NCBI GenBank assembly: GCA_008973525.1
Contig: WACJ01000524.1
Span: 558,001-622,000, forward strand
Direction: 5' to 3'
DNA: 64,000 nucleotides
Source of the DNA: Stenopsyche tienmushanensis
Lineage: Eukaryota; Arthropoda; Insecta; Trichoptera; Stenopsychidae
Shown: in pieces, positions 11,078-25,400 of the stretch
Numbering within the stretch: the first letter of the stretch is position 1
How the letters are laid out: every line of letters starts with the position of its first letter
Position numbers and translations under genes: made by a program
Notes under the pieces: generated by a model
Told to the model about the DNA's origin: nothing
Seen by the model: only the letters and a program-made list of their open reading frames with translations
The model's database searches: none

Positions 11078-14000
11078 GTTAATTTCAATAAATTCGCTAT
11101 TGTTGTATAATTTTTCTTGGAATACTAACGCTTTTTTAAATTTTAGATTGCTATTTGTTTCAAGCACGTTCTCGGCTTCATATAAATCAGTCTTTAGTTA
11201 TGGCCAAACCTAAAAGGGAAATCAATAAAAAATGGTCTAGAAATAGAATATATTCAATAGATGTGATCAATAACATTTGATCATACGTTGTATACATTCA
11301 ATCAAGAGTTTCCTAATTTGTGTAGAAAATGGGCTTTTCCAGTAAAACTAGGCTTTAAATTCCAATTTCTAGTTGAAAATGATTCGAACGATGAAATGCG
11401 ATTTATGAATTAAATGATGGTTCTCTTATTTTTTCAAGATTGTAGTTGCGAAAGATGAATTCAACAATGAAAAGAAATAATGCATTAGACTAAATGTTGT
11501 CATTAGATAGTTTAGATCTTGGATTAAAAAGGTTTGACTTAAAATCCAGACTGTGAAAAAAAGTAATAATATTTCTGATTGATCCAGATTTTCCCTTATT
11601 TTCTAGATTCCTAGATGGTAAATTCTGAAACGATTAATAGAACCGACAAGATTTGCACCGATAATAAAAGATATATTTTTAAAATACCACTCTAAAATTC
11701 TATTTAAAACCTTATTCTAACTTAAGACAATTGAAAGACACCGTAAATGAAAATACCACATATTTTTTTAGAAGATCGTCTTATTTTCATAACGGATATG
11801 GCGTCTCAAGTAGAAGATATCTTATCTAACATAAAAAAATGTACTGAAATAATATTTTTCTCAGTTAAAAATAACAAAACCAGACAGATTTACAATAATT
11901 TCACTATAAAAAATTCAATTTCATATATAAATGTAATTTAGTCGAATTAGATATTTATTAGAATAAATCATGATTTATTACCAAGGATTTTTTTTTATGC
12001 GACAGTATTATGATGAGCATGTATTTTTATCGAATATTTTGTACTGCTCTTATGTGTTCTGTGGTAGTAATCTCTAGAAACACTCGGTAATAAATCTTCT
12101 GGTGGTACATTTAGCCGTTTTTTAAACAGTATATAAATGTAGTACTCGTGAGTATTTTATAGAGTGGTTTCTACCCCGCTGAAAAGTATCAATTGTAGTA
12201 TAAAACGTCAAAAGCACGTAAAGTTTTATCGGTAAAGGTTCGAATATGCACGTATGGTTCCAGGGGCTTCTCGCTGAAAACACATGTGCAAGTTGGCCGT
12301 ATCGAATGGGAAAATATATTTCGTTGTATGAATACAGATGCATATACATATATATTATACAAAAAGGAGAAAACTGATCCAGAAAATACATTCAAGCATC
12401 TGGAAGAGAATATCATATGCGTAAACTGTACACATGGTATAAAATTAGAACGTATTGGTACTATTTACATATGTACTTCCATTTCTAGAATAAATTATTT
12501 TTTGAATCATTAGTAATGGCACTACTTTGCTTGGGGACTTCATAAAACACATGCAAATTATATTGTTAATGTCATAAAACCCATATTGAAAATATGAACA
12601 CGTATACGCATAATTGAGTATTTAATTTTGCAAAAGTTTTGTTCCATTAGCGATGAATAATTGATGTTTATTGTGCGAATAATTTCGGTGGCAGTGTCCA
12701 AAATTTAATTATGCCCGTAAAAGTGTTACAATTCAGCGAATGTGCGTGAAATAATAATTCTCAAAAGGCCTCTATTGAGATATTCAAATAATAGCTAATT
12801 CTAATAAAAATATCAATGTTGTTTTAACCAAATATGAAAGCCCTTTGCTTATTTACCCTATATGGGCATGAATTAATTATAAGGTTGTTCCTACACTGAA
12901 TATGAAATCCATAGCTACGTCAAAATTGAGCTAGAGTGACGGCTAATGACGGCGCTTGTTGGACTGTACAAGACTTGCGAATTGTTTTCGTGCTATAATA
13001 ATGCAATGCATATTTAAATTGGTTTAAAAGTTTATGCCTGCGTTAAGTAAATAAAAAATGTATTTCAATAAGTTTATCTTAGTTTAACCATATGTAAAAG
13101 GCAAATTCAAATTACCATATTGATATTCTCATTTTCACAAGGACTGGACCTAGAAACAGTTTTATTTTATTTATTTGAGTAAAAAATATAGTTACTATGT
13201 ATAATTGTCAACGTTTCGGGAATACAATGTCGATTTTTAATATATTAGTAATAACTTAGATTATTAAATAACCTTTTATGGCATCAAACCACCGTTTCCG
13301 ACGTCTTTCATCCTGCAGGAATCAGTCATTAATTTCATATGCTATGATTTAATCGTGATGTATTATCGTGACTACCATTTTTCCTTAATCTATATCGTCT
13401 GTTTGTTAGTTGATATTTATTTGAAGGGGGGGGGGGCTTCATTTGAGGATCTATGGTCGTAATGCGCCCAAAGATTTCCATCATATTCCATTGTGTGTTC
13501 ATATGAATGATTAGGAAAAAGCGGGCATATTTATGGATGTTTCGAAACATAACCTGTAATTATGAAAACGTAGTGATTCCCAACTTCCCCCTCACGGCGA
13601 TTGCTCTATAGCACGCCATAGGGACATATTTAACGTCTGGGGCGGTGCGATTTAAGCGCCCCGGGTCCTGGCCCAATTTTCATGATACATTTAGACGCCG
13701 TAGAAATGATTTTTAGTTGTATCTAAGGTCTTTATGCCAGATGTGGAGATAGATATGAAAGACATTCTGGTAAACAGGTGCGCGGAAGAATTCCAGACGC
13801 ATTGTGTACACATTTGGGAAATATTAACTTCATAAATCGCGCAAATGGGTAAAATTTTAAGGTTTTTAGTGTTTTCTAGGCATAGTTTACACACCCGTTG
13901 CTGTTTTGTTTTGTGTGGAAATTTACTTTGCTTTCCCGAAACGCCTTTTGATAATGCCAGTTTGTGAACTTGTTTACCGCAAATAGTCCCCCGCGCACAT

Positions 14001-14684
14001 CATTTCGACCGTGTGGGTAACGATACTCTCATAACTCACATAATACCTGTAGATAAAGCGACTCTCTTAAATATTCAAACAAAAGGTTTTTTAAACAAAT
14101 TTCAAATTATCTGTAGTTAAGTCAAATCAACTTACTCTTTTCAATCAGACAGGATAAAACGTATAAAGTATAATTTTCAAGCATGGCCTTTCTTATTAGG
14201 GTTAGATCGACTCACTTCATTTTCTTTCAGAGCTAGAAGATCAAATTACGTAGAAAATAATTAAAAAAATACACTTAAACCTTTCTTTGTGCAGTAGATG
14301 CGTTCGGCGGAAAATTGCACAAAAAAAGCTACAACTTACATAGAAAAGATTTTAAAAAGCGCATAGCTTTGAAACAGCTATATAAAATATATCCAAAATA
14401 GCTTAAAAAAGATAAGAAAAAATCAGGAAGACAATAAGAAAATTAAAAATAACATTTTTGGTAACATTTAATGGACGTCTTGCAACATTACAATGGCGAC
14501 TGTTTAAAAAAAAATGAGTCAAGTCATTTTTTGACCTTATTTTGTTAGTTTTAATTTTTTTTAATAGTTAAAACATAAATCTGGTAGGAATAATAGAAGG
14601 TAATATAGAAAAGATTTGTATCCAGTTTGAAGTAAATTAATTATTAAAAACATGAGATATGATGTTAACCGTGTTGAAAAAAGT

Positions 14685-14704
14685 AGTTTCGAGAAAAACG
14701 CGTT
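14685..14704 (-). repeat. Match to the internal part of the TTAA transposon
   Basis: The reverse complement of this 20-mer is identical to 10536-10555 inside the Kolobok-like element, and flanking bases are loosely similar. It probably marks an old, eroded relative lying in about 14280-14930 on the - strand. I could not define its ends. Confidence 0.45.
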
Positions 14705-17700
14705 AAAATATTTCATTATGGTAGGACCGGTCAAGTTGCCGCGTCACTAAAATAGCTATAACTCCGTAATTAGTTGGATCTTTGGAAATTCCTTTAGAGT
14801 TTTGTATTTTTAAAAGTCAAAACATTGGAAAAATATAAAAAAACGAAATCAATTATTTCAAAATTCTAAATTAGAATAAAAGGCGTGGTCGTATATTCAG
14901 CGATAGCAGATGCAATATGATTTACATAGTCCCAAATTATAATTTTTTTCCAAATTTTGGTTAGTGTTGATGATTTTTTTCCTTTTTTATCCAAAATATC
15001 TCGATACGTACTCTAGTATTTTCAGCTCATTTCTTTCATTTCATTCATTATGTCTTTTAATGGACCTTGTGTTTTCAAAATATTATACCTAAAGAAGCCA
15101 TGGAATTCGGATCTGGTGAATATGTAATGAAATGATGGTTCTCACGGCCTGTATTGATAAAAAAAAGTTTGAGTGTAATTAATATATTAATTGACAATTT
15201 TATTTAAAATACGAGGTTTAAACTTAAATCTATTTGGTTTATTGTAAAGTTTAAAGATCCATGAAATTAACACTTCGATTATTGTTAAGTTATTACATCA
15301 TCATGATAGTTTTGGGAGAGTTGTATCAAGAAAATTTTTTCGTAAATTCGTCAATTGACGTGTGATTTTTTTAAAAACCATACATGTAAATGTGTTTCTT
15401 TTGACATTATGATTTATAATGTTCAACAAATCTGCGTTAGTAAAATAGTGTCCGAGATGTTGGAAATAATATTACGGAGTCTATTTGGGTTGACATTTAA
15501 AATGTTAGGGAAATATTTGTTTGAATAGATCTCAAGCTTTATTTACTGTGTTCATTTGCCCAGAATTCAGATTCCTTGTCTAAAATGTATTAAGTTGCTT
15601 GAAACGCTTTAGGCACTATTCAAGGATGCTGGTCAAACTTGTTAGAGGTAAATTGTAGAATTTTGAACAATTACTCTCGGGTTTCTGATGTAATGGATAA
15701 TATTGTCATCTATCGCATTAAATATGAATAATTATACATATACTTGTATTTGTATCAATAAGTTTTAGAACCATGAAAATAATTACAATTAAAGAAAATC
15801 TACACCTTTCTTAACGTAAGGGTTTATTATTGCAAATATTTTTTGTTAAATTATACAAAATATTTATATAATTTTGATATTTATAATATAACTTTTCTTT
15901 TAATTTTTTTCTTTATATTTTGGATGATATATAAATAAGAATATACATAATGTTAACGTATTTTGTACATATCAGTAATAAGTTATTTCTTAATTAATTT
16001 TTTCGATAATGCTAACAACATTCTCGGTTCAATTCCATAAAGGTTCTCTTTGAATTAATTGACGTAAAAAACGTTTCATTCATCTCAAACATAATCCGTC
16101 AATGTCGCAAACGCTCTGAAAACTTATGTTGCTCGATACGTACAACTTGATTTATTGCTTTCGCTAAAATTTAATTTCATAAAGGAAAAAGTCATCCAGT
16201 TTTATTTGCTTGGCTCGATCGAAGGGTTTGAAATGAGTTTAAACTGTCATTGAAAAATAATGCATTTGCATGACTCGAAAGTGGTATGAAATAATCAGCA
16301 TATATTCAAAAAATGGTAATTATATTAACATATTTTCGAAAGCGGCTTTTGTTGTCATTGAATTAAGTGCTAGACCCTATGGGGGTCCAATATATATTTC
16401 TTTATCTCGTCACGCGATCAACGCAGTCCCTCCCTCCGGGTCGAGCCCTACAATATTGGTATAATGGGCGATGTTCGATATTTCACAATGGATTATATTC
16501 CATGAAGTCATTTAAAGGGTTTATTATGCCCTCATTGTCTTTTCAAAAATCGCCCGTAATAGTTTCTAAATCATGAATTAATGATGGTGTGTATCGGAGG
16601 TCTTTGCCTTCGGCATTGTAATATGGAGACATTCTGGTTTACTACTCTATCATCGTCCGACATTGGCAGTATTGTACTCGATCGATAAATAGTTTTCTAG
16701 TAAATTGCTGTTGTTAAACGTCAATGAGAGGTAAAATATATACTTTATTCGAAGTTCGAACTCATAATTCAACCATACATATAGGAGATGAAAATATGTA
16801 ACAAATGCCTTGCGTTTTTGTGTAGTACTCTACATTCATAAATTTCAGGAGAACTGTATATATTTCAGTGAGTTGGAAACAACTCGTATTAATATTTTGC
16901 TACATGGAAAATCTATAAAAGTATAAAAGTCAAAAACATGTTTAAATCAAACATACTATGATCTAACTTTCATTTCTATGGGAGGGTATCATATTATTGA
17001 TTTACTATAGATATAAAAGGAAACAGTGTCATATTAATATTTATTTATTTATATGATTTAATTGACTAAAGATTTTTTTATTTCAGTGATATTTTGATTT
17101 GACTTTAATTTAAAATTCTTCTGTATATATCTTTTGCTACAATTTCAGCATCATCTCCATTTTATTTGAATTTAACCGACTATGCAGTCATACTAGATCA
17201 TATCTGTGTGGTCATGCATATAGATCAGCAATTTATATCAGGGTCCATGCCAAGATTTGAACATTTCCTTTAAAATATATATGGTTAGAATCAGTTTTAG
17301 TTGCATAAATGTAATCTAGATTATAAAAAATAATTGATAGACAAACATAAAAAGGAAACATATATCGAACAACTCACGAATTATCACATTCCGATCGTAT
17401 TAGGGTGTGTTAACCAGACCTCATGGTGATAATTATGAGGATGATTCGAACGAATGGACTATAGAGCACAATATTATATTGTGTACAAGACGAAATGAAA
17501 ATGTTATGTCCTGCTGCTGGAACAATGGGTGGCGGCACAATGATAAGAACTGTTACCGGGTTAACCGTGGCCATCTTGTAAGGCTTTGATGGAAGCTGCG
17601 GGAGGTCTGTGTGTACTCTGGATCAGATACTCTTGTGCCAGACCTTATTAACCTTTTAGGGAACACTTTTGAGGTTTCTGTTAAATAATACATTTACGGC

Positions 17701-19456
17701 AGGCTATAAAATATTATTTTAATATTTGGATGTACTCTTATGTTATAAATCTAAAAAAATACGATCATATTCTACAAAGATAGATTCGAGCGCTTTTGAT
17801 ATTTTGCTTTGATTTTATCTATTTATAAAATTTACAATAATCATACATTGTAAGTGCAAATAAAATTAACAAAAAGCAATTAATGTTAGATAATTATAAG
17901 TTTAAATTGATTGAAAAAATAATGAAGCTTTTAAGATTCGTGGCACAAGAACCAACATGTTAATAAATCTTCCGCTTACTTTGTTCAAATATATAGTTTC
18001 TCGAATTCTCAGATGTAGGTGAAATGAAACTTCTCCGTTATTATTATAAAAGTTTCAGATAAAGTAAGAAGATTTGTGGTATACATAGATAGGATATAAT
18101 GTCGTTTTGTATAAAGTTTCCGCGTAAACGGTATACTGTTTTATAAATGAGTGTGTACTCGACTGTACTGAGATTATGTATGTATTATGTGAATTCTATG
18201 TTAAATAAATTGAAATCTTTCAAATATATATTTTTAAATAGATTTTGTCGATATTTCATTTTTAATAGACGTTTTGAACTTATTAACTTTGAACTTATTA
18301 AAAGTTTTGAACTTTAAAAAATTGGATGAACAAAATTTTGCGGATAAGAGTGTTAAGTGTCTATTATTTCCTTTTTTTTAAATCATGCTTAATTAGTTAG
18401 TTATTATTGAATTTAATTAATAGATCAATACTTTTATGCAGGGGGTTTATATGCTCTCATTCTTGTATTTTTGCTGTTCCTAAACGATTGACATTATTGA
18501 TTCCGGTTGAATATCTCTGGCAGATCGTCTAATGATGTATTTTGTTGACGGTCGGGCCCTCGTTTAATTAATCCACTTATATCAAACATACGCCAGTCGT
18601 AATACATTCAAAGACACTCGGTGGATTTAGAAGAATGTACTTCGTTCAATCAACGTTCTTTGTACTCGGAGTGTTAGGTAGAACAGAAAACGACAGCAAT
18701 GATAAATGATAGCCAGTTTTATGAAAGATTCTACAAAAACAGACGAAAACATACATATGTATATATGAGACAAATGTGTGATATATATGATGAGGTGTTG
18801 GACTTATAATCTGTATAAAAACAACTTAAATATACAGTTCTTTAATGTGTCAAATATAACGTAGGTGTGTTTCACTGAATTTAAATTTTTATAGAAAAAA
18901 AAATCACGAATGTCATAAACATAATATTACATGATTGATGTGTTTAAATTTGCACTTTGTCTGGGAAAACTTTCGCTCTGAGTCGTTCTCTGCGCTCGCT
19001 TGGAAGACGAACGGAACATTTATTGTGTAGCGAAGCACTCAAAATTCGATTTGAATTAATACTTTATTATCATTGAAATGGATTGTTGAAAATTTAAGTT
19101 CGTTTTGATTGCGAAAATGGCGATCGCTTTTAGGCGTACATGCTGCTAATGGTCTCCGCCGTACCAACAACGGTTACGGAAACTGGCGTCCGGAAAAGCC
19201 TTAATGACATTTAGGGCGGTCCTGCAGCCCTTTCCGCATCCCTGTCTCCTGTCCTCTGTACTTCTCGTCCAGGGAGGTAAAAGTGTACGAAGGTGAAGGA
19301 AGGTCGGTCCCTTGTTATGGCGGGCACGTAGGGCGGATTGTGGTAGGCGGACGGATATTAATACGAAAACCTCATGTCTTTTTCTGGCACCTACACACAA
19401 ATAGCTGCGTTTGGGAATTTCATTTTTTTATACAGTACAAGACAGTATATGACCGT

Positions 19457-19473
19457 GGGGGGGGGGGGGGGGG
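19457..19473 (+). repeat. Poly-G tract, 17 bases
   Basis: Seventeen consecutive G residues in an otherwise AT-rich region. The length is likely to vary between individuals and may be affected by sequencing error. Confidence 0.9.
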
Positions 19474-22400
19474 TCTGACGCCCCGTCGTAGTTTAACAGT
19501 ATTTTTCAGGCATTTTATCGGACACGGACGGGTAGAGTCGTTAAACTGAGGTTTTAGTGCCTAATAAACGCACGGTGTTTTTTTATATCGTTCTCTGTGA
19601 CCCAATATTTTAAGAGAACCCTCCGACAGGTCCACCCAAATTAACATTGAATTAATAGGGATGAATTAATAAAGCCTCGTTTTGTGTTTGGTACCAATAA
19701 AATTGCTTTCGTAGATTCAGTGACTGCCAACAAACACTTTAAATAAAATACAATTTGAAGCCTTTTATCTTCATAAATGATGACCAGACATTTGTATTAC
19801 AGACTGAATTGAATTACGATTTTAAGTTTTTATTAGATGCTTTAAATAATAGATCCTTAGGCTGAGGTGAATATTTTTCTCTATGATTAAATCAAAAGTA
19901 CTTTGTAGGAGAAAAAGTATTTTGATGGCTAATAATAAATATTCCTAATTTAATACATTATCTGAATTCAGTGTCTTTTGATGATATCATAGTTTCTGTA
20001 TTTACGATAGAAATATTGAATGGGAAGTCTTTAAATTGTTAGAAAATTGAAAATATTTTTTCAATAATCGTTTGACCGTCAATTGTAGACTATAATTTTA
20101 TAGTACTTTATAGATTCTTAACTCAAACCCAAGGACTTAGTATTTGTGTATAATATGCATTAAGATATTTCAAGATAGTTATGCCTTATTGACGCATATT
20201 ACTAAGATACGATATTTTCAGCTCTCCGATCGACATTTCCTTCTCGTTTTCTGAAGAGCATGACATCTTCATTTAGAACTGTCACCAACAAGCTCAGAAA
20301 GTCGAAGACGATTGTATATATTCTTTTATAAGCAAAAAATGCAATATCTCCTTGTATATATATATATACACGAAATATATTTTAGATGAAAAATACAACA
20401 GATGGGCTGTCGATGAGTTCAGCACTAAATGTTAATTCTGCTTTATGTGTTTCGTAAATTTTCATTTCAGCACCAAGTTGGGTTTAACACATTTGTTTCA
20501 TCTCCATTACTTATGGATCACCTAAGCAGATGGCATTATTTATGAACAACCATTATATACACGCACAAAGTAAAATATGTATGTTTATAAATACAAACGT
20601 GCGAACGAGCATCAACATATTTCCTTTATACGCCTGTTAAGCTGCCACGACCATTCCGGCGGAAGTTCCTCTTCGAGGAAGAGAATGCAATTACGACCGT
20701 CACATTATTATACTGTAACTTTAATACCTCCGAGTGAAATAAAGTATCAACCGTCGAATGAGGTATAATAAATCCTGCCAAACACAAGAAAATCGTTTAT
20801 GTTTTACGATCTGTGGGACGATTGTATATTTGCTAAATTTCTTGACAACTCTTCGATCGATGCTTTATTATGATATGCTGTCATGCGGAAGACTTGTAAA
20901 GTTTTTATTGTCAAAGCTCACGAAGATGGTTAGCGAGTCATTGTGTACGATCCTCTCATTAACCCGTTTGATCCCGTTTAATCCTGGCCGGCCAACAAGT
21001 TTTACGATTCCCGTGAAGATTTCGCCGGATTAATAACGATCAACCTGGCTATGTGACGTCATAAAATGCGATAGTGTTGGTGGTAGTCAACATGAGGTTG
21101 TCGACCGTAAAACCATGGTATTTCTGTACTTAAACCGCATATCGCATTTCATCAAGTTCACTCTGCAGCTTTCAGAGATCGCAAGCCCTCACTCCATTTA
21201 AATATTTCGCCAATAAAAGTTTTCTATAAACGATGATATTAAATAATTAGTTCAAGCCACAATCCAGCGGCAATAAAAAATAAGCGATATTTTTAAATTC
21301 ACAACATCATTGAGATTTATTGGCCCTAATAAATGTTTTAATTTTGGCAATTCATTAAGGATTCCTATACAGTACACAGTTATTTTTTATATAAGTTTTT
21401 GTTGCGCAATTTTGCTGAAAGGATAATTTCGACGCCGTTTGAATAGGCAATAATCAAGTCTTGTACTAAGAAAATTGTTTTCTCAAATGAAACGTAGAAT
21501 ATAAAAGCAAATTTTATATCTACCGAGGCCTTTGAAAGTTTCGAAAACGTATATAAACTCAAGCGAAAGGTCATCGAATCACCCACTGGAGAATTTTTAT
21601 ATAACTTTGGAAACGACCTTTGTATTAATTGAATTTTGTATCGACTAATTGAATTTTTTTTAAATTTACACAATCATCATGCTTATCTCTTTTTATTTTT
21701 TACTGCCTAAGCTGGAATAATTAAGTAATAAAAAAATAAATGACTTAAAATAAATTAAATTATCACTATGGATCTTATTTTTATTTATACAAAAATATAT
21801 AATTATGAACTATTCATGAAATGAGTTTCAACAGTAGGCTGTTTTTATTTTCTCCACTAATTAAACATTAAACAACAAAATCAATTAAGCAAATATTAGA
21901 ATTTAAATTTAGCTATGTTTACCTTCGTATTGGTAAAAACAATATATTTTGAGTAGACAAGTAAATTAATGATTAATATAGGAATGATAAATAGATTAAA
22001 TTGATATTATTGAATTTTGGATGAACATTTCTTGTGTTAAGAGTTTATCAAAAATATACTATGTTTTTAGCATAGCAATAAAATCGCACAAAGAAAAGCT
22101 TCTTGGGATTATAACTTTTGGAGCTCAACTTGATTTAAAATTAATTTGTTTAAATTAAAATCAAAATGTACTAATTTTTTGTTATTTTTTTTTACAGGTA
22201 AGGATTAACAAACATAACAAGCTACTCAACTGTACCGAGCATCAGCTAAGTATCGATAAATTAATACGCTGGCATAAACATGAATTCCGTGAATACATCG
22301 GTTTACAGCATTTCCCAGATTCTATCGTGCTCTGTGATAGTTCCGTTGAAACATTCGGATTCCAGTAATCGTTAAAAATAATTTATTCGAGTCCGAACAG

Positions 22401-25400
22401 GAAGATGGACACTAAGCATACTATGTTGCATTGGGAACGTTCGTTTGTGTTTCCGCAGTTCCCTTCATTCAAACGTAAAACGCGTCTGGCAAATGGACTG
22501 ACTTATGGTATTTGTGTAGTCCGTGCTTTCTAAAACTGCGAGCCAGTCTTTGGATGGTAAGCTTAAATGTGGAATAAAGCCCGGAACATCTGGTCTGATC
22601 GTAAAACATCGTTGCTTTGTATGGGAGAGAGTACACAGCTGAAAACTATTAATACATAGGCGAGTAGATTTACGTGAACTATAAAAAGCTTTCCGTATGA
22701 AGACATGTCGAAATGTTTGCTTAAATGCTAAATCAGTGCTTCATCTTTAGATGGTATTAAATTGCAGACGCGTTCTCTTCATTTTCTAAGGGACGTACTA
22801 TAAATTAAAATTCACATATGGCCTGTTAAAGTGCAACGTATGGCCATGTGATTTATACTTGTGTTACAAATAGTTTTATTCATAGACCTTAACCTATGAG
22901 TTCACGACCCAAATTTGGATATATGTTTTGGTTGGAAAGCTAAACATTTAAAAAAAGAAAGATATATATTTAGTGGGCTAGGGGATTTTTTTTTAATTAT
23001 GATAGTATTTTTTAAAATATTGAAATTATTGTCGCAAATAAAACATTCGCAGGAGGTCCTGCTTGATTTTATTATCGTTTTAATATTTTCAGAAATAGAA
23101 ATTAACGATAGACTTGGTTCGATAAAATTGGTTAAACAATTTCATCCTATCTCACAGACGAGGTGGATTTTTACAAAACTTGATTTTAAACTTGAGTCAG
23201 CAAACTATTTTAAACTATCTATTTGGTAAAAATCAATTTATTTAATAACTGCAACCTAAAAAAATAATGCAACATAATGCAAGGATTTGGAATTTTTATT
23301 GTTTGTAAAATAAGAGAATTTTCATTTTTCTCCCCTTAACTCAATACTGAATGCATTTGAGAATTTATTACTGTTCATAATTTCCTATTTCAGAAAAAAA
23401 ATCTTAGTTCTGATCAACATTTAAAAGTATAATACTGTATTTATTATATAATATTGAAGAATATAACTCAGTTTCCAAATACATTTTGATTACATTCAAA
23501 AAGGTAAGGTTAAGCTAATTAATTATATAAACAAAAATTCATTTTGAATTTAAGATTCCTGGAATTTTAAATGAAATTGCTTATTTCTTCAAACCATAAT
23601 GGAATATATTTAGCTAAAAGTTATTACATATAAAGTTAATGAGTTGTGGTTGTTTAATGCGGCATCAAAAAAACAAAGAGTACATCATTAAGTGGTTCGT
23701 TTGTGATTTTTTAATAAACTAGAGCGATCCTTTTTCAGTTCATTCCATGCTCGCTTTTTAATACTCATATAGGCTTTAGTCAGCAACGAGCTTACGTTAG
23801 GAACTTATTTTGTACCATGGGAAAGATTTATTTTCTAAAAGAAAAAGCGATACGAGCATTTGATGTGTGTACGTGTTTACATTGCCTTTCATATTCTCCC
23901 ATTGATAAGGTCTTTTGAGGGGTTAAAATTTGTATTTTTCGAGAAGAGGCGATGAAATATTCTCAAATATTATAAATGTTTGCTACGCTCTGATTTATGC
24001 TTTCAACAGCCACGATATTTCATCCACAAATACGAAAGATGTGAAGGAGATAATATTTTTTGTCTGCGCTGCCGATAAATTCGAATGTTCTAATGGACGA
24101 CTCTATTTAATATTTTTGGCACTCAATTGAAAAAGTCGCAGAAAACCAATTGATTTCTATTCACAATGTTGTATTTTTATCTAATATCTCGCGGAACAAA
24201 TTATTTTAGCATTTAGATTTTTTAATCAAGTTTATTCTAAAATACTGCGTCATGCAATCAATTTCGTTGATATGTTGCCTTCAAATAAAATCGAAATAAT
24301 AGTCGTGTTTATATATTATAGGCAATAATAAACATCGTTATTACTATTAATGTGAACTAGTTTTAGCCAAAACGATCAGCGTTATGAAGTGTATCCAAAT
24401 TAATAGTTTTCGTAATTTGAAAACTATGTCGTTCGTACCATGCCAAAGGGCATGAGAATAGAAGAAAGACGTTCCCTTGACACGCACCACCCATCTATCA
24501 TGGCTTAAGTTCCCTCACTCTTTGCGAACTACAGTATCTCCACTTTTCTTCTCCGTATTACTTCACTTTTATCGTCTGCCTAACGATAATTTGAAATTTA
24601 TGTCCAAATTCTGTGCTAAAAAATAGCACGTCTCGTTTTCAGTGTAGCTTTCGTGATGTCATCATTTAGCGCGTCGTTTTCGTTGTTTTCATTGCAGTAG
24701 AAAATTTCCACCTGAAGTGCATTCTTTTGTTCGGGTTTTGTGGTCTAGTTGAAAATGTTTTTGCGTGCTAGAATGCAAACGAGAATTCCCAACGCCTCTC
24801 GGGAAATGTTTCGATAATTTTGCTTCGAAGAATTTTCCGTTTCATTTGAGATCCCTTAGTAAATGCAGTATTTTTTGAAAACCATTCTATGAAATTATTC
24901 ACATATAGCAATAATATTTCTATTCAATATTACGTATACAAGTCGAAAAAAAGAATAGAAACGAACATGTTGTTTTAATTATTAAAATATGCAAATAAAC
25001 TGCATGCTTGTTGGTAATTTAATTCCACTTAAATTATTCTATGTATTTTTAAAAATATTTTTATCTTAAAAGAATTATTCCTGAACAACGTTTTGATATT
25101 TTTGAATATAATTGACATAACAAATCGTGTTCTCAAAAACCACAATTGCAAAAAAACATTTTCTGCAAAAAGAATTTGCCTCTCTCTATTTGCCAATGTT
25201 GCAAGTTAGGGATTTTTTGAACTACTTATAAAAAATTCAACCATCTCGGTCTCAGGTGAATAAACGCATGTTTTGTTCGCTAACATATGAACAATTTATG
25301 AGGTCGCGGTTGCCTCTAGAGACTCGCCAATAAGGTAAAAAGTAGGGGTCGAAGCTTCGTTTTCTGGAATGTCGATATGAATGTGGTTCCAATCTTCTCC

